A stretch of DNA of 64,000 nucleotides from Odontocerum albicorne (taxonomy: Eukaryota > Arthropoda > Insecta > Trichoptera > Odontoceridae): positions 40,979,234 to 41,043,233 of the forward strand of contig OX463849.1 in assembly GCA_949825065.1 (NCBI GenBank), in the 5' to 3' direction. This document shows, one piece after another, positions 22,392 to 34,492 of this stretch. Each line of letters starts with the position of its first letter. Position 1 is the first letter of the stretch. The translations under genes and the position numbers were made by a program. The notes beneath the pieces were generated by a model, which worked only from the letters and a program-made list of their open reading frames with translations, had not been told where the DNA came from and made no database searches.

Positions 22392-22636
22392 TGTTGTTTA
22401 TAGTTAAGGCATTAACGTTGTGGAGGTCTAAAGACATTGTAATTTATTTTTAACAAACACTGTTTATTGCACTTTTTTATGACGGTATAACCCTACCGGT
22501 TTCAAGTCTTGTTTACGCTCCCCTGAAGATGAAGTCTTGTTTACGCTCCCCTGAAGATGAGGTGAAAGCCTTGAAACCGGTAGGGTTATACCGTCATAAA
22601 AAAGTGGAATAAACAGTGTTTGTTAAAAATAAATTA
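22392..22636. repeat. Palindromic double copy of family G inserted in the satellite
   Basis: Two family-G arms face each other. The left arm reads AAACACTGTTTATTGCAC then GACGGTATAACCCTACCGG; the right arm is its reverse complement ending CCGTCATAAAAAAGTGG. Between them GTCTTGTTTACGCTCCCCTG / AAGATGA is present twice in tandem. The satellite resumes after the insertion (22637 on), so this is an insertion into an existing array. Confidence 0.88.
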
Positions 22637-22775
22637 CACTGTTTATTTTAATCTGTATTTGAGTTGTATATGGAAAAAAATCGATTCATTCCAATATTGA
22701 TTATTATTATTATTTATAAGGCTGCTACAAAGTACAAGTACAATTCATTCGTTCCTTTATTCATATGATATCAAT
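22637..22775. repeat. Remainder of the interrupted satellite unit
   Basis: Reads ACTGTTTATTTTAATCTG, a GAGTTG...ATGGAAAAAAATC block, then ACAATTCATTCGTTC. This is the second part of the 157-bp unit, more diverged than the units to the left. Confidence 0.75.
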
Positions 22776-23716
22776 AACAAAATGTTTTGTTACTAATATA
22801 TATCGGTAAATCTACAAACGTTTCTTAGTTTTTTCGTCTTTTCTTGTTACATTTTCTGCGGTTTTCTAGTTAACACGGAAGACAATAAATACCAGTAATC
22901 AGAATTGATAAATAAAATGAACTTAAATTTTATTATGATCCACCGTAAAATGTCATTAAAAGTAAAAAAAATAATAATATATTTTTTAAAGTAAATTAAT
23001 TGTTTAAAAAATCGATTTAAATCCTTTTGTCTCAAAAACTGCTTTCAATCATGAATATTAAAACAACTAAAATGAAGAAGACTAGACGGGGTTTATAAAA
23101 ACATAGTTAAAAAAATAATGATAACATTTTAATGAGAAAAAGAAACATACGAATCAATAACGTTGAACATTGATTGATCTGTATTTTCATTGTGGAACCA
23201 TTTTAATAGACTATAAAAAGAAATTTTATATGGCCGAATAATCGAGTACCTGTATTAAATTTTTTCTAATAAAATAAAGATTTATTAACCGCATGTGATT
23301 TATAACCGTACATTTTAAATTAAATAGAAAAAAAGGAGGAACATTTTTTTTATTTATTTGTTTATTTAGCGATTCGTTTCGTCAGACATTAGCAAAAATC
23401 AATTAGAGGCGATCATATTTTTTCCCGCCATGATGAATTTAATTTCTCGCAGTTGGCGCCATCTTAGTTATCTGTCAGTTTTAGAGTTGCCAGTAAAAAG
23501 CAATTTATACCACTTTCATGGCGTGGACGTGAGAATATGCCATAGATCGATAGTTAAATCATGATCCAAATCTCACACAAGATGTACAGAGATGGAGCCA
23601 AGGTGTGATTAATATTAATATATTCATATTATTTGTTACGGATATATTTATTTCAATGTGAAACCTTATTCAAGTTTCTCTTATGTTAATTAATTAATTT
23701 ATTATTTATAGGCACA

Positions 23717-23771
23717 AATATAAACTGTAAGACCAAAACAAAATTTTCGTTTTGGTCTTACAGTTTATATT
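23717..23771. repeat. Perfect 23-bp hairpin
   Basis: The arms at 23717-23739 and 23749-23771 are exact reverse complements across all 23 bases (start AATATAAACTGTAAGACC), with a 9-base loop AAAATTTTC. The perfect arms suggest recent origin or constraint. No coding context. Confidence 0.95.
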
Positions 23772-24150
23772 AATTTAATTTTAAATTGATAAAACACTTA
23801 CAGACAAAACAGATAATTAAAAAAAAACGATTTAAATTCCAATCACCAGTGTTTATTTTATGCACCATTCAGTCATGTTTATACGTTATTGAAAATCGCA
23901 AAGTAAGTTGAAAGAGAGAAAAATCACTCATTCTTCTTCAATAAGACAAAATTACTCAGGATATCAAACAAAAATCCAATTATTTACTGTCAATAATGAG
24001 TGTATTTGTGTTTATTACATTATTTATATAAGATATTTATATATACTTAAAGGTAGATACGTATATAATTAATAATAAAAATACGGAATAAACTATTTAA
24101 ATAACTATATAAACTGATGATTTTGAGTGATCTGAATGAAGCCCGTTAGA

Positions 24151-24535
24151 GTTTTATTTATTTTAACACTTTTATTGCAATACAATCTGGCGGGCTTATT
24201 GCCAGGCGGCAATCTCTTCCAACCAACTAGACCAAAGTAAATTAAGCAAGTTACATGGTCGCATAAATAATTCAAATGACTATCCATCCCCACGAAATCC
24301 ATAAACACATACGTGAGCATGCCCATGCCCACGAACCCCACAAAGACGGACAATCACCCGAACATTATTTTTCATATAAAGTGAGATATCATCAATCAAA
24401 AGGAAAGGAAGGTATGGTGGAGAGGAAAGGAAAAGAAAAATCAGGAATGAAACACGTTATTTTACTAACTAGAAATTAAGAGTTTTTTCAGTCACTTCTT
24501 AAACTCGCCAAGGACGGAGCGAGTTTTACCGTCTT
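24151..24535 (-). repeat. LINE-J 3' end, second copy
   Basis: Nearly the same sequence as 19647-20010, including the 3' tail, the UTR and the LISSQ-type end of the RT frame near 24470. It is shorter than the first copy and contains a small deletion in the RT end (near 24500). Confidence 0.85.
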
Positions 24536-24891
24536 TTAAAAAAAATCATTCGTTAGTGCATGAGCCAACTAATTCATCAGAGCATCTAATATCCTAAATT
24601 AGTCAAAAGAATTTATGGCAATGTACAAAGATACAATTTATTTCTAGGTTTGAAGGGAAACGTAATATGTCTTTTGATTGCTATTTCGGAACACTTATAG
24701 AGGTTAATCTCTTTTCAGTGTGAAACCTGTCTGGTGTTTGTGAACCAATAAGAGCATGATCTGAACTTTGTTCAAAAACTTTCTTTATGCAAAAAATACC
24801 CTATGTGTACAAATTAACTCTAATTTACCAAAATATCAAACCAACAAAATGTTTAACACATGATTATAAATTTCCCTTTAAATTTTTTTCT

Positions 24892-25100
24892 CATTTATTT
24901 ATTTAACACTTAATTGCAAATATAATCTGTCGGACCCATTTCCAGGCGGCAATCTCTTCCAACCAACCAGGCAAAAGTTAATAAAGCAAGTTACATGGTC
25001 GCTAAAATATTCATTCATCTGAAATTTAAGGACATATGATATACATATTAAAGTAAAAGTACGATATCACCAATCAAAGGAAAAGGAAGGGATGGTGGAG
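24892..25100 (-). repeat. LINE-J 3' end, third copy
   Basis: Same tail (TTGGTTGGAAGAGATTGCCG on the minus strand) and part of the UTR, ending at the GGAAGGGATGGTGGAG block. More diverged and internally shortened. Confidence 0.8.
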
Positions 25101-26011
25101 TCCTTACAAGTCCATAAAAGCAATAATGTATTTCCTCAAATATTTCTCAAAAGGTTAAATGTTGTTTGTATTATTTTTGCTATATAATTCCAAATTATTC
25201 TTGAATTAGATGGTTACTTGAAAAGAAACGTGTTTATAATATTTAAATATTTTTCATTAAAGAAAAAATCAAAAAAATTAAATTAACGTTAATGCTTCCC
25301 TGGTAAATATATTTCGGCATAATTAATATTTGAAAAGTAGCGGATCTAGTACGCAAGATGCGCCATTAAAATTTTCAACAAGTCCGGAACATACCCGCAC
25401 GGCTTGGCCAAACATGTAATTATTGTTTCAGCTGATGAGCGGCCAATGATTTAATAAACAGAATATATAAATCTGGACGTGAAATTCTCATAATGTTTGA
25501 TACTATTTATTGCCAATTCTAACACACATTTAATTGGTCCGAAAAAGTGAAACGCGAAATGTGTATCGATTTATTTGCGTGAGAAGCTCAATCAAAAATC
25601 GATCTCAGTTTTTTTTCTTCATATTTCTCAACGAAATTCCTTCTTATTGCACGATCATTTCCATCCCTTGTCTGTCTTTTAAAGTTATTGTCATCTGAAT
25701 TGATATATTTAATTAAATCATTAAATTTTTTCAAGTCAGTCAAATATAAAATTTACTCAATGTATTGAAAAAAATCTGTTTGATTTGAAGAATATTTTAT
25801 ATTGTAATAAATGCCAGGTATTATAATTAATCATGTACTTAAAATGTTATATTTACTTAATATGTTTGAGTAAAACATTGACCATTAAATAGTGTTATTT
25901 TACTGCCGAAAACTTTGAGTTTTGTTTAAAATTAATTTCAAGTTAGACTTTTCCATTAAATAAAAAAAATTAGTAATAGGTTTATTGAGAGCAACATGGT
26001 ATGTACATAAA
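25100..26011. other. AT-rich stretch, no gene seen
   Basis: No supported features. Confidence 0.5.
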
Positions 26012-26228
<217 letters not shown>

Positions 26229-26262
26229 TTATATCCTGAAATTTCCCATATATGTTAAGGCA

Positions 26263-26404
26263 ATGAAAAAGAAAATACATTTGAGAGATAAGCTATCAAA
26301 AGGTATGGGTCAATTTCGTAATAATCTCCCAATTGAGATATACCCCCACCAATACGAGGGAGAGTCCAGCATTGAGGACTTTCCAGACTATACTTTTGTA
26401 CAAG
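26263..26404 (+). pseudogene. Possible CRAL-TRIO domain fragment
   Basis: [20 protein letters not shown] then [20 protein letters not shown]. The pattern LPxExxPxxYxGExxSxExF resembles the end of the lipid-binding CRAL-TRIO domain (insect proteins read LPKEYGG in this place). Only about 45 residues look coding, starting just after the TA array. It could be an exon or a processed fragment, or the resemblance could be chance. Confidence 0.25.
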
Positions 26405-26449
26405 TTAATTGTCATAAAACAATTATAATAAATAAAATGTTGAGATAAT

Positions 26450-27295
26450 TATGAACTCAGTACATTTATGCAAATATTGTTAAAAATTTAAACACTCACA
26501 TTCATTCATACTCGTACAAACACAACACTAGTATTCACTGCCAGCGTTAAGAGATAAAATCAAACAACAGTCCAAATTTTGAAAAAAAACAGTGAAATAA
26601 ACTAGAAGACGTTTTTTTTGTTTAGTTGTCAAATTACTTAAGGGCTGAAGCCAGAATTTGTTGAACTATTTGTGTGTTTACATGAACATTTAGTTTATAT
26701 GTGAATCCGTGATATCTCATGATGATTTTCTCATTACCAAATAGAAAAATTTATATTGTAGCTCCACTTAATTAAAAGGTTTTATTATTTATCTGAAATA
26801 TAATACATATGAACTGCGAGTATTTTGTTTTTGAGAAATTTCATTAATTTGATATTAAAATGGTTATATTACCTAGAATTCTTAAAATATTAACGATACT
26901 AAAATTATTTGCAGAAATTAAAAAAAAATATTTGCAAAACCTTCAATCAATTATCACTTAGTAAATTTTATTTCCTGCTGAAGAATATATGTGTTAACTT
27001 TTATTGTTCTTAAAAATTCTATAAATGTACATCAACTCTTAATTAATCATACAAATAAAGTTTTCGACGAATATTATTTAATTAAAAGATGATTTTTTAG
27101 TTTTAGGATCTAAATAATATAATCAAAACTTATAGTTTCAGAAACATAAAAAAAGTGTTCACAATTTCAAACTACGAGTATATCAGTTTATTTGAACTGC
27201 ATATCAAACTAACCACCAAAATCAGGTTAGCTTTAATATGGCAACACTTGAAAATAGCTTCCTCAGTGAAAAAATCTTTATCATAGGGTAAGTTC
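26450..27295. other. AT-rich stretch, no gene seen
   Basis: No supported features. Confidence 0.5.
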
Positions 27296-27485
27296 CCTTA
27301 TGACAGTGTTGCAAGTGTTAAAGCTAACGCTAGGGGTGCTGCTGCCCCCCTCTCAGCCCCTATACGTAGGTGTGACCAGAGGTGGGGTGGCTAACCCCCT
27401 CAGCCACCCCTTATTGATCCCCTTGGAAGCCCGCAGGCGGTTGCGACTGCGCACAGTACGGCCAAAAACCTTCAGTACAGTTGGA
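27296..27485. other. GC-rich segment of unknown origin
   Basis: Contains GGGTGCTGCTGCCCCCCTCT, GGTGGGGTGGCTAACCCCCT and a GCAGGCGGTTGCGACTGCGC block in otherwise AT-rich DNA. An open frame runs through it (27300-27503) but is Leu/Pro/Arg-rich without recognisable domains. It most resembles the 3' UTR of a retrotransposon. Confidence 0.4.
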
Positions 27486-28039
27486 GGAAACGATATACTC
27501 TAGTTTCAGGATACCTTAAGAATATTTTAAAAAAGATTCGCGAAATTATTAATTTTTTTGCTTAATGAAATTTTGTTGAAAAATTCTTAACAAATATCGT
27601 TGTAATTTTTTAATTTTTATTACTGTATTTTTTAAACAATTTTTTATATATCGTTAATGCTACTCGTAGATTCCAATATTCCCTTTCACATACTTTTTAT
27701 CCATTGTATTTAAATGTATTATTTTATGCGTATAATAAACGCTCGTTATATAAAGTATTTTGAAAGAGTATAAATTTAATAACTCATAAAATAAAAATAT
27801 TTATTTCGTAAGAGCTTTAATAAAGGCTTTTAGTTCAACAGTTATTTTCTTTTGGTGTAAATAAACGTAACTTAATATATTTACTCGTATATCGATTGTA
27901 TATTTTAATTACGAGTATTTTCAAAACACGTATTACAAAGAACATTAGAATTTTTTTCTAGGATGAGTATAGTATTTTAAATCAATAAAACAGAACAAAA
28001 TTTCATGTACACGAATAGTCGAACATTAAAAGAATTAAT

Positions 28040-28234
28040 TCGTGACAATGCGAAAATTCCGATTTAAAGCTGTGGCTTTTACGTCTGCGCCAGACTGAAA
28101 TATTTTTCGCCGACTGTTCATTCGCCTTCCACGATTGTCTCGACCATTTTGTAAGGCGAGCCACCTTTTTGATTCATATTTAGACAATTTCGTAGTTCTA
28201 GTCAGAGGAATTGCGAAATTACTCATATACAAGT
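28040..28234 (+). promoter_or_regulatory. Candidate n-syb promoter region
   Basis: Moderately GC- and CpG-richer sequence immediately upstream of the proposed n-syb leader exon. No confident TATA or initiator element can be picked by eye. The assignment depends entirely on the leader exon being right. Confidence 0.3.
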
Positions 28235-28327
28235 GAAGTTTGGTGTTTAAATCTATACGGTGATTCGTTTAGTGTCTCGGTGATCACTCGAATCTCCGAC
28301 ACTTCGCAGAACGCGAATATTAAAAAT
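28235..28327 (+). other. nSyb: Candidate n-syb leader exon carrying AT of a split start codon
   Basis: CpG-containing leader (CACTCGAATCTCCGACAC, CAGAACGCG) ending ATTAAAAAT|gtgagtgt, a consensus 5' splice site. The n-syb exon at 35139 opens with a base that is the third position of a codon, so its predecessor must end with two coding bases. Joining ...AAAAAT to G GCA GCA GAA produces ATG in an excellent insect start context (AAAATGG). A rival donor of the same type is AACAT|gtgagt at 28999. The transcription start is unknown; 28235 is nominal. Confidence 0.45.
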
Positions 28328-31039
28328 GTGAGTGTACTTTGTACTTTTCAAATGTCATTAAAATATAGCAAAGTTTGTTGGATTAATTATTTGTTTAAAG
28401 TCATATTACAAAAAGAAAAAAAATCAGAAATATCTTACAATAATATAAAAAGCACTTACTGTCTAAGGACAATTTTAAATAAATTTATTTTCTCACCGTA
28501 AAAATTGGTGTCAAATATTTTATTTGTTAAAAGTATGGATTTTTCTCATGCCTTAAACCAGTCGTATTTTCGTTGAACTTATCAACGTTTTGTTGCTGAT
28601 TACTTTAATGAAATTGCGTGTCTCGTTTGTTAATAACAAGGTTACAAAATGGACTTAATATTTTAGATGTGACATGACACATACAATAATAACGTTTTGA
28701 TGCCTTGTTCCACGCTTTCTATTTTATGAGTTCAAACAACTGACTTTTTAAATTTATTTTTCTTCTTATACGACGGATAAATAAGTTTCAAATTAATAAC
28801 GTTTTGAATATATAAATATATATTAAATGTTTAAAGTCAATATTGATTTCATTCACAAGTATATTTATATGTGTGAGTGATCATACGTATACATCTCATA
28901 TTCGTATGTATTGAACTATCTGGTTGCGTTCAGTCCATTCAAAACCTTCGCAAAGCTTAACGTAGCCTACGTCAAATTCCTGGATAAAAGCTTTAACATG
29001 TGAGTTAATGGAAATAGTTTTAATTGATTAAGTTAAGAGAGCTTTAGATAACTAGTGCGCTATACACGGACATTGAAATTTAGCTACATTAATGTGATTA
29101 TGTCGTTTTTTCAAGGGGTGGAGATTCTTTAAAGGAGTGGCTACGTCATCAAGTGCATCACATCTAAATCTATTTTTATCTTGGTGCTAAAAATACCCAT
29201 ATTTATTTTGAACTCACCAAATCAAATTAGATATTTGAGCATATTCCAGATTTTTGTTTAATTTGAGTTTTAGTGAGAATTTTGGCGGTTCTCGGACGAC
29301 AAGATTTAAAATCAGATGAAAGATTTGCGATGACACGTGAAAATTTAACTGCGCCATCATATCATAACCACATCAATTCAATATGACTTTATATTCTATG
29401 GTATTGATTTTTACTTTAGATATTTAAGAAATGTACCAATTTTTCTACGCTCTGGAATGACATTTTAATATATCTGTGTTTGATTTTTTGCTGTTTATAC
29501 AGTATTGCTCCTAAACCGGTGCCTCTAAAAATCAATGATAATTTGTAATGTAAATAAAATTATAAACTAGGTCCTTTTTTTATCAAAACAACAAAATATA
29601 TAATGTCAGATTAATCTGCAACAGGTCAATTATTTCTCGTTTTTTATGTCTAGAATTGATATTGACAGAAAAAGAAATTTAAAGTTGAAAAAATATTTTA
29701 CTTATTTTATGTAGCTTACATAATGAAATTAAAAATGCTATTTATTTGTGTCGGTTATCAATTAAGGTATATTTGGGAGCTCATTAAATTTAAAACTTCT
29801 CAACAAAATCCAGCCCACTTAATTTTTTCAACGTTGGGTGAATATCACTTAACATTTTTTTAATTTAATATGGTAAACTTTTTTAAAGCGTAATTCTACC
29901 TGTAAATTTTAACGTGCGTTGTTTTTTAGGAAGTATGAGTAAAGCTAAAATATTGTATAGTATATAACGACAGGAACAGCTAAGAAAGTTATAAAATCAA
30001 ATGTTTACACACTTCAAATCAGAATTTTCTGATGAGATACGATTTTTTTAAATTAATAAATATTTCAACACTAAACTAGATTCTTACACATATCACATAT
30101 ACGTGTTTTTTTTAAAAAAGCCTTGATAAAAAGGGTAAAAATGTCATAAATATAAGTGATCCAATTTTTAAATATATCAACTAGTTTTTTACTTACAATA
30201 AGCTTTTTGGAAAAATGTGTGATGCTAGCTAACCTTCCTGGAAGGTTTAACCAATGTATATAAAAAATTCTATGTACCGTGAAGTGAGGTCGGCCACTTA
30301 TTCGATGGATTGGCTAGGGAGAAAAGTGAGTGGAGTGCCAATTTCAGGAAGTGCTCCATAGGGCAAGAGATCACGTGTACTGGATAAGGGTGGTTTATGA
30401 CCACGGTCATCACGATTCAAAGAATTGAGAGAACGATAAAAAAGAGGAATATTTCTGGAGTAATCTCCTGCTACCAGAATGTGTTACAATTTGCAAATTT
30501 ATTCATTACATATTTTTTACAAAATAGTATCTTAACAAAATGTTTGATACAAGATGATTTTGAATCATAAAATAGTTGGTATTTGATCGATAATGGTAAC
30601 GGAACCGTGATGAGTGGTAAAATATTTCGGACTTAGTGTTGCTGAAGCACTGTTGTTATTTCTTTTTTTCATATTTTGAACGGTCAATAGTTCCCTCAAG
30701 ATTTTATTATAATTTACTTACGCTTTTATAACCATGGGTTATCCTGGTCTTTTCGATGATATTCAGTAACTTAATGGACTTGGTTTTTTAAAGAATCAAA
30801 ATTATTAGTTAATTTTCTTTGACTGTGGATCAATAAACAAGTAAAATAACGACAAAAAGGATATACCCATCTAAACATTTCTTTTGGTTGATGTTATGAC
30901 AATCTATAATATTTAATGAGCAACAATATTAAGTAAGTTAAGTGTGTATTTAATGGCTAAATTTTGTACAAACCCATACAACGAACTGTTTATTTTTCTT
31001 AAATATCCTAAAATATGCAGAATATGGGTCGCATAATTT
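28328..31039. other. Proposed n-syb intron 1, first part: no gene seen
   Basis: AT-rich. The only other hint is a weak LINE-tail-like patch at 30280-30440 (WIGWLGRKVSGVPISGSAP on the + strand), too degraded to classify. Confidence 0.45.
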
Positions 31040-31400
31040 ATGTGTATTTTCATCCAGGCTTCCCTTTTCGAATCCTCTCTCGAGAGAATTACCTGTTGTA
31101 GACAAGATCTCAAGACTCCCAGCACTCAGATGTCTTCCTTCACACTATCCATCCATATTTTGATTGGACAACCTCTCGACGTCCTCTGTCGTCAAATTTT
31201 AGTCCCAGCAACGAACGGGCAACATACTATTCGTGTCTACTAGCGATGCCCTCATACCATCGCCATTTGATCTCCCTCACTTTTCCATTTATGGGTGCTA
31301 CTTTGAGACTTCTTCTAATATATCCGTTTCATACTGTATATTTTTTACTGACACTCACTATCCGCCACAGCATCCATACATCTACTGCCGGTCGTAAGAC
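31040..31400 (-). pseudogene. RTE-like LINE C-terminus
   Basis: The minus strand reads YIRRSLKVAPINGKVREIKW then RWYEGIASRHE, a stop, YVARSLLGLKFDDRGRRGCP and IKIWMDSVKEDI. These are the conserved LRWYGHVxR and GRPxxRWxDxVKxDL blocks of RTE-clade C-termini, ending with EDSKREAWMKIH. Several stops; dead copy. Confidence 0.85.
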
Positions 31401-33840
31401 CGGTGATTTTGTATATTTTGGAATTCTTAATATGAATATTGATAACTTCTTAGCGAATGTACGTCCATTTAATATTTTCAAGGATCTTATTTAAATCATC
31501 TTTAAAATATAAATCATTAAATATAGAATTTTGTGCCGGTTCTATTAAAAAATATGCAAACATTACAATTAATTTCAGTACATTTATTAGGACTAATGTA
31601 AATGAAAAAGTTACACGAAACGCGATTCGATCATTATGCTATATGTTATTAATCTATTTTTTAAAGGCACAATATCAAGAACTAATGGTAACTGATTTAC
31701 ATTAGGGGTTGGAATATATCTTCGCACTATATACTTTGATAAAATTATATATTAAAATAGGAGTTTTATTTTACTATAGATATCTAAAGAATTTTTCGCA
31801 ACGGAAAATATTTGTATGTGTCAATAATTTTAATCCTATGAAAAAATCATTAAAGTATTAATAATCTTTAATTCAATTAAAAGTTATAAACTTCAATTGA
31901 GAAACAAAACAATTCGTAGGACTACGATGTATGATTGAATAAGAAATGAACTGATTATAGATCAAAATGAGTCAAGGGCTGGTATAATAGGTCGAATAAA
32001 GAAAAGTACTGTAAAATTTTGTTATTTTTAAATGAGTTTCAGTCGGAGTAAGAATAGATACAAATATATGTAGAACTAAGTGAATGGAATTTCGAGAGAC
32101 AGATAGTCTTAGAAATTTAAGCGGCTGTTTGTGGTGTATATATGATACGTAAATAATCCTAAAAGTCTGGTGTTTTGTCCACTTCGCTTACCATGACAAG
32201 GAAACGGAGTGATGGTTTATGTTACATATACACGAATGTAATCAAAAATTTATTACAAAATAAAATTCAAGAAACCAATTTATTTTTATAAATTTATTGT
32301 ACTTTAAACATAGAAACAAAATTACGTACAGTGTTTTATAAATTTTCTCAGAATGCAAATTATAATAAAGATGCATGATCAAGAACTATGTCGGTGCACC
32401 TGTATTGCACTCGGTAGTTTGATTTCATTGGTTATTAATCCTTATGGTGATTATGCAATTTTTCCGTATATTTATAAATAATTTTCCGGTTTATTCGATT
32501 ACATTTTCAAATGGAAATAAACCGAACATAGTATTGTATCTATGAAAGCCTTGTACGTTTGAAAAAACTCAACAAAGCTAGAAAATGGAGTGAAGGAAGT
32601 TTCATTGCAAACTCTGCTGAACGCTTTTTTGTATTCTATCAGTTAAGTGAAAAGCACGTTCGGTTCGCACCCACGTTTCCAGAGTTCAATTTCGGTTGGA
32701 TTGATTTCATGATTGATTTTACTTTCTGACTATTTTTTCTCAGAATTTATTATTGCCTTGACGCTCATCAGCTTCTTCTAAACGAATTCTTAGAGCGCTT
32801 TTGGGACATCCGCATGGTTACGAAACAATATTTTATAAATTTAACAATATTTTATAAAAAAAGATAAGTTAAGTATAAGTATAGGAAGGCAATGACAGCT
32901 TTGGTAAGAAAATCGCAGAAAAAAAAAACAACTTAGCAACAGATCGTAGAAAGCCAGTTATGATACTAAGCTGCTTTTTATGAAGTTTAAGCCACTCTGA
33001 GTGCTTTTTAGTAGATAACAAATCAATTTAATATCATAGAATTATATAAAATCATTATCTATTATTTGAGATTAATCTTAATTATGACCGATTCTTCTCG
33101 ATGTCATATATTTGTGCTCAGTTTGTTTAGTACTCAGGCGTCCTGGGTTCAGTTCACAGTGGATCCTAGATTATATTTAAAACTTTTTTTCATCGATATT
33201 TTTTGCAATACTGGTGCTAAACAGCTGTTTGTATTCATTCTTGAAGCGTTATTTAAGTCGTACCTGGTTTGAAACTGAACAAATTTATATGAAACAATAC
33301 TGAAAGCTTTGATTATATTTGTTATTATATTAGAAATATGTGTATGTACAGCGAAAATGTTCAAATGCTGTTTTTTTAAATGGAACATTTACAATGTAAA
33401 TATATGATAGAAATCTTATTATTTTTTTATGGAGAATAAAAGCTATTTTCATTCAATTCAAGATATTTTTTTCATTTCTTTAAGAAACATGAATCAACGA
33501 ATGTGTAGGTGGGGCTGAGTTAACGCTAGGTATATTACCGCCTATACGTGAAAATACACAATTCCTTCTTTCGAGAAATATGTTTTACAACAATAAAAGT
33601 ATTTTAATATATTTAATAAAATACCAATTACAAAGGCTGTTTTATGAAGATTTGGCTCATGAAAGCACTTTTCATTTTCTTCATCATAATTCATTACATT
33701 CGTTCTATTTCTGTTGAATATAAGTAAAGAAAATAGCGATAGTTTTAATTTCATCAAGAATTGTGGTTTAACGTAACAGCTATAATCCGAAATTCCTGGT
33801 GCTTAAGACCCTGTATATTTTGGGTACTGTAAAAACTTAA
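31400..33840. other. Intron 1, middle part: no gene seen
   Basis: AT-rich DNA without recognisable repeats or frames. Confidence 0.5.
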
Positions 33841-34285
33841 CGACTTTTATACATAAAACGTTATAAAATGTATGAATTGTAATGCCGACTTTTATTCATA
33901 AAACGTTATGAAATGTATGAATTGTAATGCCGACTTTTATTCATAAAACGTTATGAAATGTATGAATTGTAATGGCGACTTTTATTAATGAAACGTTATG
34001 AAATGTATGAATTGTAATGGCGACTTTTATTCATGAAACGTTATGAAATGTATGAATTGTAATGGCGACTTTTATTCATAAAACGTTATGAAATGTATGA
34101 ATTGTAATGGCGACTTTTATTCATAAAACGTTATGAAATGTATGAATTGTAATGGCGGCGACTTTTATTCATAAAACGTTATGAAATGTTTAAATTGAAA
34201 TAATTACTTTTATTCATAAAACGTTATGAAATGTATGAATTGAAATAATGACTTTTATTCATAAAACTTTATGAAACGTATTACA
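33841..34285. repeat. 45-bp minisatellite, about 10 units
   Basis: Units beginning CGACTTTTATTCATAAAACG start at 33841, 33886, 33931, 33976, 34021, 34066 and 34111, all exactly 45 apart. A 48-base unit follows (34159, an extra GCG), then two diverged units near 34204 and 34249. Homogeneity is highest in the middle. Confidence 0.97.
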
Positions 34286-34414
34286 TTTATAATAAATTTC
34301 ATAGTGAATTTAACATTGGGAGAAAAAATCTGCCATCGAGTATATGCAATATAACTTGTCTCATAATTGTATCATATATTATTGTATAAAAATTTTCTTG
34401 TATATAATACAATT

Positions 34415-34492
34415 TTAGTGAATCGAACCCACACCCCCAGGTTGGAAAAAAAACGTCTTCCAACCAGACCACGGAGGTCACCATAATATACA
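34415..34492 (-). repeat. tRNA-derived SINE-B head, best copy
   Basis: The minus strand has GACCTCCGTGGTCTGGTTGG then AAGACG (A-box region), a long arm TTCCAACC, and GTGTGGGTTCGATTCAC (B box). It looks tRNA-like but lacks a closing acceptor stem, so it is a SINE head and not a tRNA gene. Confidence 0.7.

Noticed and set aside
22392..22636. A confirmed hammerhead ribozyme
   Set aside because: Stem I could not be drawn, and stems II and III each have an irregularity. It is reported only as a resemblance.
28035..28232. Minus-strand 65-codon frame (LTRTTKLSKYESKRWLALQN...)
   Set aside because: No recognisable domain; better explained as the promoter/leader region of the plus-strand gene.
28998..29001. 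Alternative n-syb leader donor AACAT|gtgagt
   Set aside because: It would also make a split ATG, but the surrounding sequence is plain AT-rich DNA without the CpG content seen at 28235-28327. Kept only as a fallback.
33841..34285. CRISPR-like array
   Set aside because: Units are contiguous with no unique spacers, and the genome is eukaryotic. It is a minisatellite. The arrays at 48422, 51145 and 54379 were rejected for the same reason.
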